IMG/VR virus record: IMGVR_UViG_3300049491_000255
Coordinates: 1 to 30,746 of that record
Length of the DNA: 30,746 nucleotides
Reading direction: 5' to 3' (one strand)
Source of the DNA: a virus
The position numbers and the translations under genes are program-made. Below, in pieces: positions 17,501 to 24,256 of the stretch. The notes under the pieces were generated by a model. The model had not been told where the DNA came from, ran no database searches, and worked only from the letters and a program-made list of their open reading frames with translations. Each line of letters opens with the position of its first letter. Position 1 is the stretch's first letter.

Positions 17501-17785
17501 GTTGCGGATTGGATACGCGACCAGACGACGGCGGTGCAGCTCAGGGACCGCATATTCGATCTGACGGCCCGCCCGCGGGTGGTGGTGAGGTTCGCGAGCT
17601 ACCGGATCCCGGACATGCGCCGGATGCAGGTGATCGAGTTCGCGAGCGACCTTGACAGTGTCGTGGCATATCCAAAGTACGGGACGAATGGGAGTTGGTC
17701 GGGGAAGCGGTTCCGTGTGCTAGAGGTTGAACAGAACATGGGACCGCAGTTCCACACGGAAGTGTTGGCAATCGAGGCGGACTGA
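14513..17785 (+). CDS. Tail hub / tip protein (Tal-like), 1090 aa
   Basis: GTG overlaps the previous stop (GTGA). The N-terminal region (about 20-240) shows the hub pattern: a W-containing beta domain, YLYEVGLTSTDWLQVFKGNV, then GLPIPILYGDHVAPG. The C-terminal 120 residues (RDRIFDLTARPRVVVRF, then a final KRFRVLEVEQNM) match the last domain of hub proteins. Between them lie fibre-like insertions: a W/Y/N/G-rich stretch (about 455-495), a duplicated module starting TLTAG-x-YT at residues 704 and 759, and at about 822-881 a beta module similar to one in the head connector. The hub joins tube to receptor-binding proteins and often opens the host envelope; no lytic motif was seen. Confidence 0.75.
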   Translation: MSSPATATGLAAFRRLNARRVGLAKIVLSVPGALTLRYATTETIVDGTLWQTGLTIDPIRESVGYLAPGVSPVETTIRLAKRIDASQTSGTVHDLLSDYLWQNATVTLYLYEVGLTSTDWLQVFKGNVSRPAMIDPEGVTLHLLQDLSWNKIVPTTVVDKTSYPDSPDVSQGLPIPILYGDHVAPGMKSPWATAYGSKQYQEDSGAGLGVVPGVLVDAGVGGASVKVVYAGHAALDILSRANGYSQFIVGNNNLDPLDTTGLTETLGSTESHITVADENAIAYSAVIPIDVRSTADGLGIGNTATDPRRAMDPYDELTYATLNQTTGKNGLQLILPNAGPLGWIESVQVYVAWSGDAANTQNLRVNYYQPGTGAGAAPITWVSTGTALTVQRSTWPTTYWTQDWDFGGTTTVRDIRVDFAGAVANNKARIYWVALVVKYRPQRSVVTPGKTYVSSRTYYQPNPGRPGYEYNPNANRPGWTNNYTTVNPTFKLDSQFYANVRGYADDGSGTYTGSAGSIIERPPDVIRHFLVTYGSVSGGSIETTSSTTGSFVDARSTLRNAQPYDLKLACWIGERTSVQRVLQTMAEQSGMCVYLDRFTDKWLSFVWKPGAVTDYDRALSWKHGDIAAFQCEETSVVDVRHSIRVKFGFDHFKNKSLYEAFVTASASGQGVNLPTIRDQRLTVSASNEDIDFSVGGGAAVLATLTAGTYTPIALAAEARSKCRAVGSNNVDVGYGFSIKAGFNDLLDYTIYLTAYQTTLTAGDYTAEGLAAEVTRAMNEGSSPANGFDFSCTYSHSTNKFSITATATVTTAAVCNNTIGTNTITRLAANGSFLEDGVVVGHYVTHANFGANTRVTNVTATTVTCSGVSALGFANNAVTFEPRFCIDGTTTAAAYLTSAAHVLGQVSLALTQAVTNTFEVERYGDRFWFSYGVAASNINMLWLSGTNTATNAAWLLGYEKVDSGVTRNNPATYSRGDRERTADTYAGYYGPREERQMVADWIRDQTTAVQLRDRIFDLTARPRVVVRFASYRIPDMRRMQVIEFASDLDSVVAYPKYGTNGSWSGKRFRVLEVEQNMGPQFHTEVLAIEAD

Positions 17786-17787
17786 CG

Positions 17788-17811
17788 CGCGGGGGCAAGG
17801 ATGCGCCCGCG
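17788..17811 (+). other. Intergenic hairpin and RBS cassette, copy 1
   Basis: CGCGGG pairs with CCCGCG, extended by a G-G mismatch and two more pairs, around the loop AAGGAT. It contains the 13-mer GGGGCAAGGATGC, also found in the 24003-24018 hairpin, and is followed by a purine-rich ribosome site and ATG. An ATG at 17801 lies inside the hairpin and is not favoured as a start. Confidence 0.4.
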
Positions 17812-17824
17812 GGAGGGAGCAGGG

Positions 17825-18655
17825 ATGCGCAAGGGGTGGCTGGTGTGGGCTGTGGGGTTGGCGCTGATGGCCGGGGCCGCCTCGGCGCAGCAGGTGGGTG
17901 ACGGGGCAAAGACGAGCCTCGTGGGCACGAAGATGTCGGGCGTGTACGCACAGGACTCCACGGGCCGCGTGATCCGCATGGACGCGCTCGGGAACGTCCA
18001 GGTGATGGAACAGTACCCGGCGAACGCGGCCTATGAGTACCACCCGGGCGTCATCTCGAACGTGTTCTGGAACGAGACGGACGCGATGTTCGAGGCCGGC
18101 GTCCTGACGAACCGCGACTCGACGGTGGCCTGGGACTGCCGCGGGTTCAACCGCGCGGCGTTGCTGGTGTGGCCGAGCGTCGGACCCGAGACCGACAAGG
18201 GCGGAAGTAGTGCCGATTCCATCGGGCTCATCCTGTTCGCGCTCGAGATGCGCACGCACCCATCGACCAGCTCGGACTCGCTGAACACCTACCCGGTTCC
18301 CGCGTGGCTCAACCGTGAGCCCACGACCGCGTCAGGATTGGCCACGGCTGCCAGGAACGACACCATCGGCTCACTCACGCAGGTGTTCGAGGCCACTGCG
18401 ACGTTCCCGCTTCTTACCACGGCCCTTATGCACGAGAAGGTTGTGGTGCTGAGTGGCATGGCGCTCAACAGCGGTTCGTCTCGCGGTCGCGTGATCTGGA
18501 CCGGAGCCGTGGGCCAGAACCGTCCCGGGGTGTTCCCGTTCAACTCGTGGCGCCTGCGCTGCATCGGCACCTACACGGCCGCCGGCGCTGCCGTCCCGAT
18601 CGCGCAATCTCTGCGGGTCCGCCTGCGCGCCGACCTCGTGCTGTGGAACGAGTAA
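17825..18655 (+). CDS. Secreted beta-rich protein of the fibre region
   Basis: 276-aa protein with a classic Sec signal: basic start MRKGW, hydrophobic core, then AGAASA before QQ. The start at 17825 follows GGGAGCAGGG and gives a clean signal; the upstream in-frame ATG at 17801 would add a hydrophilic lead. The mature part is beta-rich with two cysteines (WDC, LRC), suiting one disulfide, and ends with alternating strands (SLRVRLRADLVLW). It lies in the slot that normally holds receptor-binding or fibre genes. A signal peptide on such a protein is unusual: it may be exported from the infected cell, or be a host-derived gene. No family recognised. Confidence 0.75.
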   Translation: MRKGWLVWAVGLALMAGAASAQQVGDGAKTSLVGTKMSGVYAQDSTGRVIRMDALGNVQVMEQYPANAAYEYHPGVISNVFWNETDAMFEAGVLTNRDSTVAWDCRGFNRAALLVWPSVGPETDKGGSSADSIGLILFALEMRTHPSTSSDSLNTYPVPAWLNREPTTASGLATAARNDTIGSLTQVFEATATFPLLTTALMHEKVVVLSGMALNSGSSRGRVIWTGAVGQNRPGVFPFNSWRLRCIGTYTAAGAAVPIAQSLRVRLRADLVLWNE

Positions 18656-18657
18656 CC

Positions 18658-20697
18658 ATGCGCAGACTACTCGCCGCAGCACTCGCGCTGTGCCTGGCCG
18701 TGCCGGCTTCGGCCGGTCGCATCCGCGTCATCATCCCGCAGGGCACCGAGGGCAGCACGCCGTCGGAGAGCGGGGCGAAGATGCAAGCCTACGTGCGGGT
18801 CGTTCTGGACCGCCTGGGCGTCGAGTACGACTTTCTTCCGCAGCGATTGGTGGCGGAGTCCATGCCCTCGGGCGTTCAGCTTCCGGCCAGCCGGTTGAAC
18901 CAGGCGGCCATTCGGGACTCGGTCTACACCCAAGAGGACGGCAACTCCCGCACCTACATCGGCCAGATCATTTTGGGGTGGCGAGTTGGGCAGGGCACCC
19001 CGGCCCGCATGTCTGGCTTCAAGCCGGACACGCTCACGCGGTCAGCGACCTGGCCGCAGATTCCCACGATCTTCTTCGGCCCAGGCCGCGTCGAGGGCGG
19101 ATCGCAGTTCAACAGCACAGCTACCTGTACCACGGGAGTGCGTGCGGGCACGTCGCTGACGTTCCCCCCGACCAACGCTTTCCAGGTGTCTCAGTACCTG
19201 GTGGGCTCCGGGCTGGTGTGGAAGGGCAACGGCACGATGCCCTACTACGACCGCGCCGCGCCGCTGACGGTGGACCAGACCGCCCCGGGCATCACGAAGG
19301 TGCGCCTGGCCATCGGCTCCGCCTCGCCCTCGTACCGCACGAACGGTGTCTCGTCCTGCACGGACTGCGACTCGATGGCCCGCGAGGACACCTACGCGAC
19401 CGCTGACACCGCGATCATCTGGACGCGCGAACGGTCACTCAACGACCGCGCTCCGCTGATCTTCGCGCCCGGGCTCTATATGTACCAGTCGCCCACCGTT
19501 GATGTTCCGTGCATGTCCATCGCGATGGCGATTGCCATCATGGACTCGGCCTCTGGCGGGCGCATCATCGGCCAGAAGCGCGGGTGGACGCCGCTCAAGA
19601 TGGGCATTCTCATCGAGAACGCGTTCGTTCACACCGACGCGTCCAACCGCAGTCGGTCCTACTACCACGGCCTAGAGTGCTGGTCTGGCAACTGCGACTC
19701 GACCTACCTCAAGGCCGGCATCGACTCGCTGAAGAATCTCGACGTTCCGGTGACGATTGGCGTCAACGTGGACTCAATCGCGTCCTATCCGAATGAGCAG
19801 GCGTGGTGGGGCGGCATCCCGCGGGCGAAGTTCTTCCCGCAGAACTTCACCGCGCTCGAGGCGTCTCTCGGCGTCGTGAATGACACCGCTGGCCGCGCGC
19901 ACCCCATCGACCCGTTCGGGATGCTCCGCTCGCGCACGCTGGTGAGCGGGGCTCGGTACGAGTCCGGTGCGCCGTGCGATCCCGGCGATACGACCTCTTC
20001 GTGCCTGCTGACCTACGCGCGGAACATCCTCAACAGCTTTGCGGCGTTCAACGGCAGGATGAGCGCGGCGATGGCCGGGCAGGATTACAACTACATCCCG
20101 AGCAACTTCAATCGCCGGACCATGCCGGGCGCAGACTCGAACAGCGTCGAAGCGGCCATGCTCCGCGCGGGCTTCCGGGTGGGTGTCATCAATCCGATGG
20201 AGCTGCCCTCGTCGGCAACGGCGCAGTTCGGCATTTCGGTCTCTGGCGTCGTCAAAGAGTCCGACTACAGCAACCCACCGTTCTCTCTGTCGCCGTCATA
20301 TCGCACCCGGTTCATCGGACGCGAGGCCGACAAGCCGCTGGGCAACTTCAAGTGGGTGTTGGGGCGACCCATCGATGCCACGTTCAGCTCGTCCACCGAT
20401 CAGATTGCCGGGCACCCGTTCCCGGAAGAGTTCGTCAACGGGCTCTTTTCCGATAACTGGTATCCGACCTCGACCACGAGCCCGAACGGCATCTCGGCGT
20501 ATTACGCGCACTGGTTCCGCCAGCGGCTGAACGTCGTGTGGATCCGGCCGGCGGACCTCGGCACGCGGCAAGCACCCACGAGCAACGTGATCCAGCCCGG
20601 GTGGTGGTACGTCAAGCATGTGGTCAACCAGGTGCGCGCACTGAACGCGATGGCCGGTCGCAAGATCGTGGACATCGTGGACGTGGGCGAGCTGTGA
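18658..20697 (+). CDS. Large secreted protein, 679 aa, unknown
   Basis: ATG 2 nt after the previous stop. Signal peptide MRRLLAAALALCLAVPASAG followed by RIRVI. The mature protein has eight cysteines (among them SCTDCD, ECWSGNC, APCDPG), an even number suiting disulfides outside the cytoplasm. It opens with an alpha/beta segment (YVRVVLDRLGVEYDFLP) and has a central barrel-like part: KMGILIENAFVHTDA near residue 314 and LDVPVTIGVNVDSI near 361. These weakly recall secreted NodB-type or glycosidase barrels, but I see no complete metal or catalytic motif, so no enzyme call is made. It is the second signal-bearing protein in the tail-fibre slot. Confidence 0.75.
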   Translation: MRRLLAAALALCLAVPASAGRIRVIIPQGTEGSTPSESGAKMQAYVRVVLDRLGVEYDFLPQRLVAESMPSGVQLPASRLNQAAIRDSVYTQEDGNSRTYIGQIILGWRVGQGTPARMSGFKPDTLTRSATWPQIPTIFFGPGRVEGGSQFNSTATCTTGVRAGTSLTFPPTNAFQVSQYLVGSGLVWKGNGTMPYYDRAAPLTVDQTAPGITKVRLAIGSASPSYRTNGVSSCTDCDSMAREDTYATADTAIIWTRERSLNDRAPLIFAPGLYMYQSPTVDVPCMSIAMAIAIMDSASGGRIIGQKRGWTPLKMGILIENAFVHTDASNRSRSYYHGLECWSGNCDSTYLKAGIDSLKNLDVPVTIGVNVDSIASYPNEQAWWGGIPRAKFFPQNFTALEASLGVVNDTAGRAHPIDPFGMLRSRTLVSGARYESGAPCDPGDTTSSCLLTYARNILNSFAAFNGRMSAAMAGQDYNYIPSNFNRRTMPGADSNSVEAAMLRAGFRVGVINPMELPSSATAQFGISVSGVVKESDYSNPPFSLSPSYRTRFIGREADKPLGNFKWVLGRPIDATFSSSTDQIAGHPFPEEFVNGLFSDNWYPTSTTSPNGISAYYAHWFRQRLNVVWIRPADLGTRQAPTSNVIQPGWWYVKHVVNQVRALNAMAGRKIVDIVDVGEL

Positions 20698-20873
20698 GCC
20701 CCGGCCAGGAAGGCGGCGGTGGGTCTGGCGGTGGTGGCGACACGGGCGACGTAGGCGGTGGTGGTGGCGGCGGTGGCGGCTCCACCCGCATCCGTTTCAT
20801 CGGTCAGTTGATTCTGCGGCAGCTCTTTTCCAGCGACATCGTGCAGAAGGGCGGCGGGGGGTTGGTCAAGTGA
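20694..20873 (+). CDS. Glycine-rich miniprotein (59 aa)
   Basis: GTG overlaps the previous stop and the TGA overlaps the next GTG. The first half is almost only Gly with Ser/Asp breaks, including nine consecutive Gly encoded by mixed GGC/GGT codons, which argues against simple repeat slippage. The second half is a short amphipathic, basic segment (RIRFIGQLILRQLFSSDIV) ending in GGGG. Gly-rich tips occur in some phage adhesins, but this is far smaller; function unknown. Confidence 0.6.
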   Translation: MSPGQEGGGGSGGGGDTGDVGGGGGGGGGSTRIRFIGQLILRQLFSSDIVQKGGGGLVK

Positions 20874-21211
20874 GCCAGCTTGCGGCGACATTCGTTCACG
20901 GCGACGAGGGCTCCATCTTCGAGTATGAGGTGAAGGACGCCGGCGCCGCGTTCGACGTGACCGGGGCCGGCACCATCACGCTGCACATGGTCAAGGCAGG
21001 AGAGACTGGCGACACCATCGTGAACGTCTCGGGCACGATCCAGTCTCCAGCGAGTGCCGGGGTGTTCGAGTTCGCCGGCGTCGGCGACGCTGTCGCTGCG
21101 CCCTCGGCGCGCATGAGGCCCGATGTCTATGAATGCCGGGTCTCGTTCGTCATCTCGACGCTCACCTACTGGACCGAGGCGTGTCGCATTCAGATCGTGA
21201 AGTTCCCGTGA
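20870..21211 (+). CDS. BppU-like N-terminal-domain protein
   Basis: 113-aa beta protein, GTG start coupled to the previous gene. The pattern GDEGSIFEYEVKDAG..., then TITLHMVKAGE, and near the end RPDVYECRVSF, matches the small Ig-like domain of the baseplate upper protein BppU, which tethers receptor-binding proteins to the tail tip. It would be a stand-alone copy. The position after the fibre-region genes fits. Confidence 0.6.
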   Translation: MSQLAATFVHGDEGSIFEYEVKDAGAAFDVTGAGTITLHMVKAGETGDTIVNVSGTIQSPASAGVFEFAGVGDAVAAPSARMRPDVYECRVSFVISTLTYWTEACRIQIVKFP

Positions 21212-21711
21212 CGCACCGAGGCCCTTTGAGCCCGCACTACGACCTGTCGGAGTTCCTGCCGCGCGGCTGGGACGGCTCCGTGCCGCCCGAGGTGCTGGGA
21301 AACCTCATCACGCTCTCGGAGACCGTGCTCGAGCCGATGCGCGTCTATCTGGGCCGGCCCATCCGCATCTCGTCTGGCTGGAGGCCGGAGGAATACAACG
21401 CGGCCATCGGGGGCGAGCTGACCAGCGACCACCCGGGCGGCAGGGCCGCCGACCTATGGGGAGAGGCCCATGGGCCGGAGACGTGGCAGCTAACGACCAT
21501 CCGCCTGTTCCATTGGGCTCGCATCCACTTGGTGGGCAAGTTCGGGCAGTTGATCCTCGAGGACCACCGCGACTTCAAGAAGCGCGAGACCGCCCTGTGG
21601 CTCCACGTTTCCATCCCTACTCGGAAGCATCCCGGCCACGGCGACCCGAGCGCAGTTCTGGTCTCGCCGCAGCCGCATGTTTACGAACGATTCCAGGAGC
21701 CTAGTGCGTGA
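21208..21711 (+). CDS. Endolysin, peptidase M15 family
   Basis: 167-aa peptidoglycan peptidase. The opening LSPHYDLSEFLP and RISSGWRPEEYNAAIGGE, then TSDHPGGRAADL, follow the M15_3 layout: zinc ligands H75 and D82 in S-x-H-x-x-G-x-A-x-D form, and the third His, H133, in WLHVS. Such enzymes cut peptide cross-links (D-Ala carboxy/endopeptidase type). There is no signal peptide, so a holin is expected to release it. GTG at 21208 overlaps the previous stop; the start is supported because the conserved domain begins within ten residues. Followed by coupled small membrane proteins. Confidence 0.87.
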   Translation: MTHRGPLSPHYDLSEFLPRGWDGSVPPEVLGNLITLSETVLEPMRVYLGRPIRISSGWRPEEYNAAIGGELTSDHPGGRAADLWGEAHGPETWQLTTIRLFHWARIHLVGKFGQLILEDHRDFKKRETALWLHVSIPTRKHPGHGDPSAVLVSPQPHVYERFQEPSA

Positions 21712-21908
21712 CCGTCAAGGATTGGGTGACCCTCGGGGCGCTGATTGTGACGCTCGTGGGCGTCGTTACGCAGGCGCGCGTGGCTATGGCGTTGCGGGTG
21801 CGGGACCGGCAGGACCACGAGAAGTTGCGCGAGGACCACGACGGGTTGGCGGAGAAGGTTGGGGAGCAGGGCGAGAAGCTGGCCGAGCTGAAGGGCAAGA
21901 TCGGATGA
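21708..21908 (+). CDS. Membrane-anchored coiled-coil protein (lysis-associated)
   Basis: 66 aa, GTG overlapping the endolysin stop. One N-terminal membrane helix (VTLGALIVTLVGVVTQA) then a long charged helix with heptad-like spacing (DHEKLREDHDGLAEKVGEQG). This is the shape of an inner-membrane spanin or of small holin-accessory proteins, and it lies next to the endolysin; no outer-membrane partner with a lipobox was found. Role inferred. Confidence 0.65.
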   Translation: MTVKDWVTLGALIVTLVGVVTQARVAMALRVRDRQDHEKLREDHDGLAEKVGEQGEKLAELKGKIG

Positions 21909-22000
21909 GCCGCGCCGCGCTCCTGCGCTGGTACCGGGCGGCGACCGTGGCCGCGATTCTGTCCATCGTGTTCCTGATTGCGATAGCCGCGCATCATTGA
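21905..22000 (+). CDS. Membrane miniprotein (31 aa)
   Basis: ATG overlaps the previous stop (ATGA). The 31-aa peptide has a basic start (SRAALLRWYR) and one membrane helix (AATVAAILSIVFLIAIAA). Part of the lysis-side cluster; could be a holin-like or accessory peptide, but a single helix of this size is not diagnostic. Confidence 0.5.
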   Translation: MSRAALLRWYRAATVAAILSIVFLIAIAAHH

Positions 22001-22027
22001 CCGGAGGACACCCTGCGCACCCCCAAG

Positions 22028-22360
22028 ATGATGGAGCGCGACCTGCGACAGATGCTGCTCAAGCCCACCACCACCCTGCGGACAACGGAACTCAACGGCA
22101 CCACGCTGGCGTGGGTGGACTACGAGGGGAAGGAAGTCGAGGTGGTGCTGGACCCCATGCGCGGCGGGCTCATCGAGAGCCTTGTGCATGAGCTGATTCA
22201 CGCCGTCTATGCCAAGCAGCTCCGAATCTGGGGACGCAACGAAGAGTGCATCGTCTGTGCGCTAGAGGTCGAACAGATGCACCTCGTCAACAACGACGAG
22301 TCGCGCGTGAGGTGGTGGCGTGACGCCATCAACGCGAAGCTCGACAAGGAGGCTGCTTGA
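22028..22360 (+). CDS. Small HEXXH metallopeptidase-like protein
   Basis: 110 aa from ATG 22028. Contains SLVHELIHAVY (H54, E55, H58), the zincin HEXXH site, with E73 and E80 downstream as possible third ligands, and a Cys pair (CIVC) in that helix. The family could be SprT-like or another minimal zincin; the substrate is unknown. Start uncertain: the only good ribosome site (GGAGG, 22003-22007) is 20 nt before this ATG but 5 nt before an in-frame CTG at 22013, which would add five residues (start, then RTPK). The stop overlaps the TTG of the phosphoesterase gene, so the two may act together. Confidence 0.7.
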   Translation: MMERDLRQMLLKPTTTLRTTELNGTTLAWVDYEGKEVEVVLDPMRGGLIESLVHELIHAVYAKQLRIWGRNEECIVCALEVEQMHLVNNDESRVRWWRDAINAKLDKEAA

Positions 22361-23400
22361 GAGTAGCCGCGGCACTGCCGCTCGCCACCCGCGTGTGCCG
22401 GGGCAAGTGCGAGCGCGAGCTACCGCTCACCGATGAATACTTCCGGCCCACCAAGCCGTCGAAGCGAGTGCCGGACGCCGAGCCCGGCCATCGCGGAACG
22501 TGCCGGCGCTGCAACCACGAGCGCGAGAACGAGCGGAACAAAGACCTGCGCGCCCAGGCGTCCGAGACCAAGGCCGCAGCCCCAAAGGCGCAGTGGAAGC
22601 CGCGCGTGGTGGGCGAGGGCGGAACGGACGGCGGTTTCACCGAGCACCCGGTGGACGGATTCAAGTGGTTCGGCTTCCCGGACACGCACGGCCACAACTG
22701 CGACTGGCAGGCCATCAGTGGCGCGCTCGCGCTGTCCCGCTGGTACAAGGCCGAGCTGATCATCCTGTTCGGCGACCACCTCGACTTCGAGGGCCTGTCC
22801 CGTTTCGACAAACCAGCGTCGTCCGTGTTCAGACTCGGCGAGGACGTTGACGCGGCCCGCAAGTTCCTCGGGCTCGTGCGCGAGTCCAACCCCAACGCTC
22901 GCATCAAGTACATACCAGGCAACCACGAGATGCGTCTACGGCGCTACCTGTGGAAGCACCCGGAGATCGCCGAGCTGCTGGGGTGGGGCGACTTCCCTGT
23001 GCCGAAGATCCTGGGTCTCTCCGAGTTCAACATCGAGTGGGTCGAGGACTGGTTCGTGCGCGGGAATGACAAGTTCATGTGGAAGCACGGCAACGCGGTG
23101 CGCTCCAAGAGCGCGGCCTCGGCGATGGCCGAGCTGGAGCGCAATGGCATCTCCGGCGCATCGGCCCACACGCACCGCCAGGGGCTCCACTACAAACGCA
23201 CGAAGGGCGGCGTGGGCGTCTGGTGCGAGTCGGGGTGCCTGTGCGACCTGAATCCCGGCTACGCCGAGGGCCAGACGATGGACTGGCACCAGGGCGTAAG
23301 CCTTGGCTCGGTGAGCCTCAAGGGCAACGGGTTCACCGTGCTGCCCATCCCGATCATCAAGGGCCGGGCGAAGATCCTCGGCATGGACATCAGCGAGTGA
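22357..23400 (+). CDS. Zinc-ribbon plus calcineurin-like metallophosphoesterase
   Basis: 347 aa. TTG start, supported by AAGGAGG (22346-22352) 4 nt upstream and overlap with the previous stop. Residues 14-52 carry C14-x3-C18 and C49-x2-C52 around a PLTDEYF segment, a zinc ribbon like those fused to phage nucleases. After a basic linker comes a calcineurin-like phosphoesterase with its metal motifs in order: D109-x-H111, G139-D-H-L-D143, G188-N-H-E, H244 and the final H271-T-H273. Phage members act on nucleic-acid or nucleotide phosphates; the zinc ribbon suggests DNA or RNA targeting here (inference). An extra Cys cluster (WCESGCLC, 289-296) follows the active site. Confidence 0.82.
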   Translation: MRVAAALPLATRVCRGKCERELPLTDEYFRPTKPSKRVPDAEPGHRGTCRRCNHERENERNKDLRAQASETKAAAPKAQWKPRVVGEGGTDGGFTEHPVDGFKWFGFPDTHGHNCDWQAISGALALSRWYKAELIILFGDHLDFEGLSRFDKPASSVFRLGEDVDAARKFLGLVRESNPNARIKYIPGNHEMRLRRYLWKHPEIAELLGWGDFPVPKILGLSEFNIEWVEDWFVRGNDKFMWKHGNAVRSKSAASAMAELERNGISGASAHTHRQGLHYKRTKGGVGVWCESGCLCDLNPGYAEGQTMDWHQGVSLGSVSLKGNGFTVLPIPIIKGRAKILGMDISE

Positions 23401-23534
23401 ACCACGCGCTGCCGTGCGGAGAACTCACGCCGCCGGAGACCGAGCGGCTACGGCCCCCGGATCGGGACCGCGGGTGGCTGGCCAGGCTGTGGCTCGAGCA
23501 GCGCGCTTCTAAGGAGGAACCCAAGGATGGCTGA
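23397..23534 (+). CDS. Hypothetical small protein (45 aa)
   Basis: GTG overlaps the phosphoesterase stop. Charged, proline-rich 45-aa product (PPETERLRPPDRDRG, then a short helix LARLWLEQRA). It contains the ribosome site for the next gene (AAGGAGG in its last codons). Unrecognised; a peptide made mainly for translational coupling is possible. Confidence 0.45.
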   Translation: MNHALPCGELTPPETERLRPPDRDRGWLARLWLEQRASKEEPKDG

Positions 23535-23643
23535 CATCGTGCCCCTGCTCTTGGCGTTCACCGCCGGCTACTTCGCGGGCGTGGGCTCGCTCGTCTGGTG
23601 GGCCACCAGGTCCGCCCAACGGAAGGGGAAGCTCGGTGGCTGA
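23527..23643 (+). CDS. Membrane miniprotein (38 aa)
   Basis: ATG at 23527, with AAGGAGG about 9 nt upstream. One hydrophobic helix (LLLAFTAGYFAGVGSLVWW) followed by a basic end (RSAQRKGK), so N-out/C-in. Overlaps both neighbours. Function unknown. Confidence 0.55.
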   Translation: MADIVPLLLAFTAGYFAGVGSLVWWATRSAQRKGKLGG

Positions 23644-23926
23644 GTCGATCCTGATGGAAGCCTTCGCGCTGGTCCACGGCAACCGCGGGGCCGACTACGG
23701 CCACCCGCTGGACGACTTCTCGAGGACGGCCGCGATCGCCACCGCACTGCTCGAGGCCAAGCTCAAGGCCCCGCTCGCGGCCGAGGACGTGGCGCTGTTC
23801 ATGGTCGCGGTGAAGCTGTCACGTGAATGCAATAAGCCCAAGCGAGACAACAGAGTAGACGGGGCCGGCTACTTCGAGACGCTGGACATGGTACGGGTGG
23901 AAAGAGAACGGCGGGCCGGGCTGTGA
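23636..23926 (+). CDS. DUF6378-like phage protein
   Basis: 96 aa. The sequence follows a conserved phage domain: VHGNRGADYGHPLDDFSRTA, then AAEDVALFMVAVKLSRECN, KRDNRVDGAGYFETLDMV. This is the DUF6378 pattern, seen in many actinophages and other tailed phages; its biochemical role is unknown to me, though the charged helical shape and conserved D/E recall nucleotide-pyrophosphatase (MazG-type) helices. GTG start overlaps the previous gene by 8 nt. Confidence 0.75.
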   Translation: MAESILMEAFALVHGNRGADYGHPLDDFSRTAAIATALLEAKLKAPLAAEDVALFMVAVKLSRECNKPKRDNRVDGAGYFETLDMVRVERERRAGL

Positions 23927-24003
23927 CCTGGTTCATCTGGGGCACGCTGGCCGTCTGGGCGCTGTGGGTCGCGCGCGAGTCGTGGCACAAGCGCGGGGAC
24001 TAG
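23923..24003 (+). CDS. Membrane miniprotein (26 aa)
   Basis: GTG overlaps the previous stop (GTGA). The 26-aa peptide is Trp-rich (WFIWGTLAVWALWVAR) with a basic tail. Only size, hydrophobicity and coupling support it. Function unknown. Confidence 0.4.
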   Translation: MTWFIWGTLAVWALWVARESWHKRGD

Positions 24004-24018
24004 GGGCAAGGATGCCCC
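24003..24018 (+). other. Intergenic hairpin and RBS cassette, copy 2
   Basis: Perfect 6-bp stem GGGGCA / TGCCCC around AGGA, starting on the last base of the upstream stop. It shares the 13-mer GGGGCAAGGATGC with the hairpin at 17788-17811 and is likewise followed by a purine ribosome site (AAAGGGAA) and ATG. This looks like a repeated translation-control or mRNA-end element. Confidence 0.45.
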
Positions 24019-24031
24019 GGAAAGGGAACAC

Positions 24032-24256
24032 ATGGACAAGTGGAAAGCAGCATTCCAGACCTCGGAGGGGTGGGCCACGCTCGTGGCGGCCATCCTCGGC
24101 GCTTTCGTGGCGTTGGGGCTCATGACGCCGGAGCTGTCCAAGGTGGTGCAGGACATCATCACCGCACTGCTCGCCGTCGCGTTCGCCCGCATCGCCAAGA
24201 AGGCCGCAACGCCCGGAGAGACGCCGTTCCAGCCGGCGGCCAAGGCGGCCCGATGA
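24032..24256 (+). CDS. Holin-like membrane protein
   Basis: 74 aa, ATG preceded by AAAGGGAA. Two hydrophobic helices (WATLVAAILGAFVALGLM and VVQDIITALLAVAFARIA) joined by a short turn, then a basic/Pro tail (KKAATPGETPF). Size, two-helix topology and charged C-terminus fit a class II-type holin, which would release the M15 endolysin encoded about 2.3 kb upstream. Other membrane miniproteins nearby are rivals for the role. Confidence 0.6.
   Translation: MDKWKAAFQTSEGWATLVAAILGAFVALGLMTPELSKVVQDIITALLAVAFARIAKKAATPGETPFQPAAKAAR

Noticed and set aside
17801-17824. Upstream ATG start for the secreted 276-aa protein
   Set aside because: It lies inside a hairpin and would put a hydrophilic lead before the signal peptide.
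18658-20697. Firm call as polysaccharide deacetylase or glycosidase
   Set aside because: Only short barrel-like strands are visible; no complete His/Asp metal site or catalytic pair could be traced.
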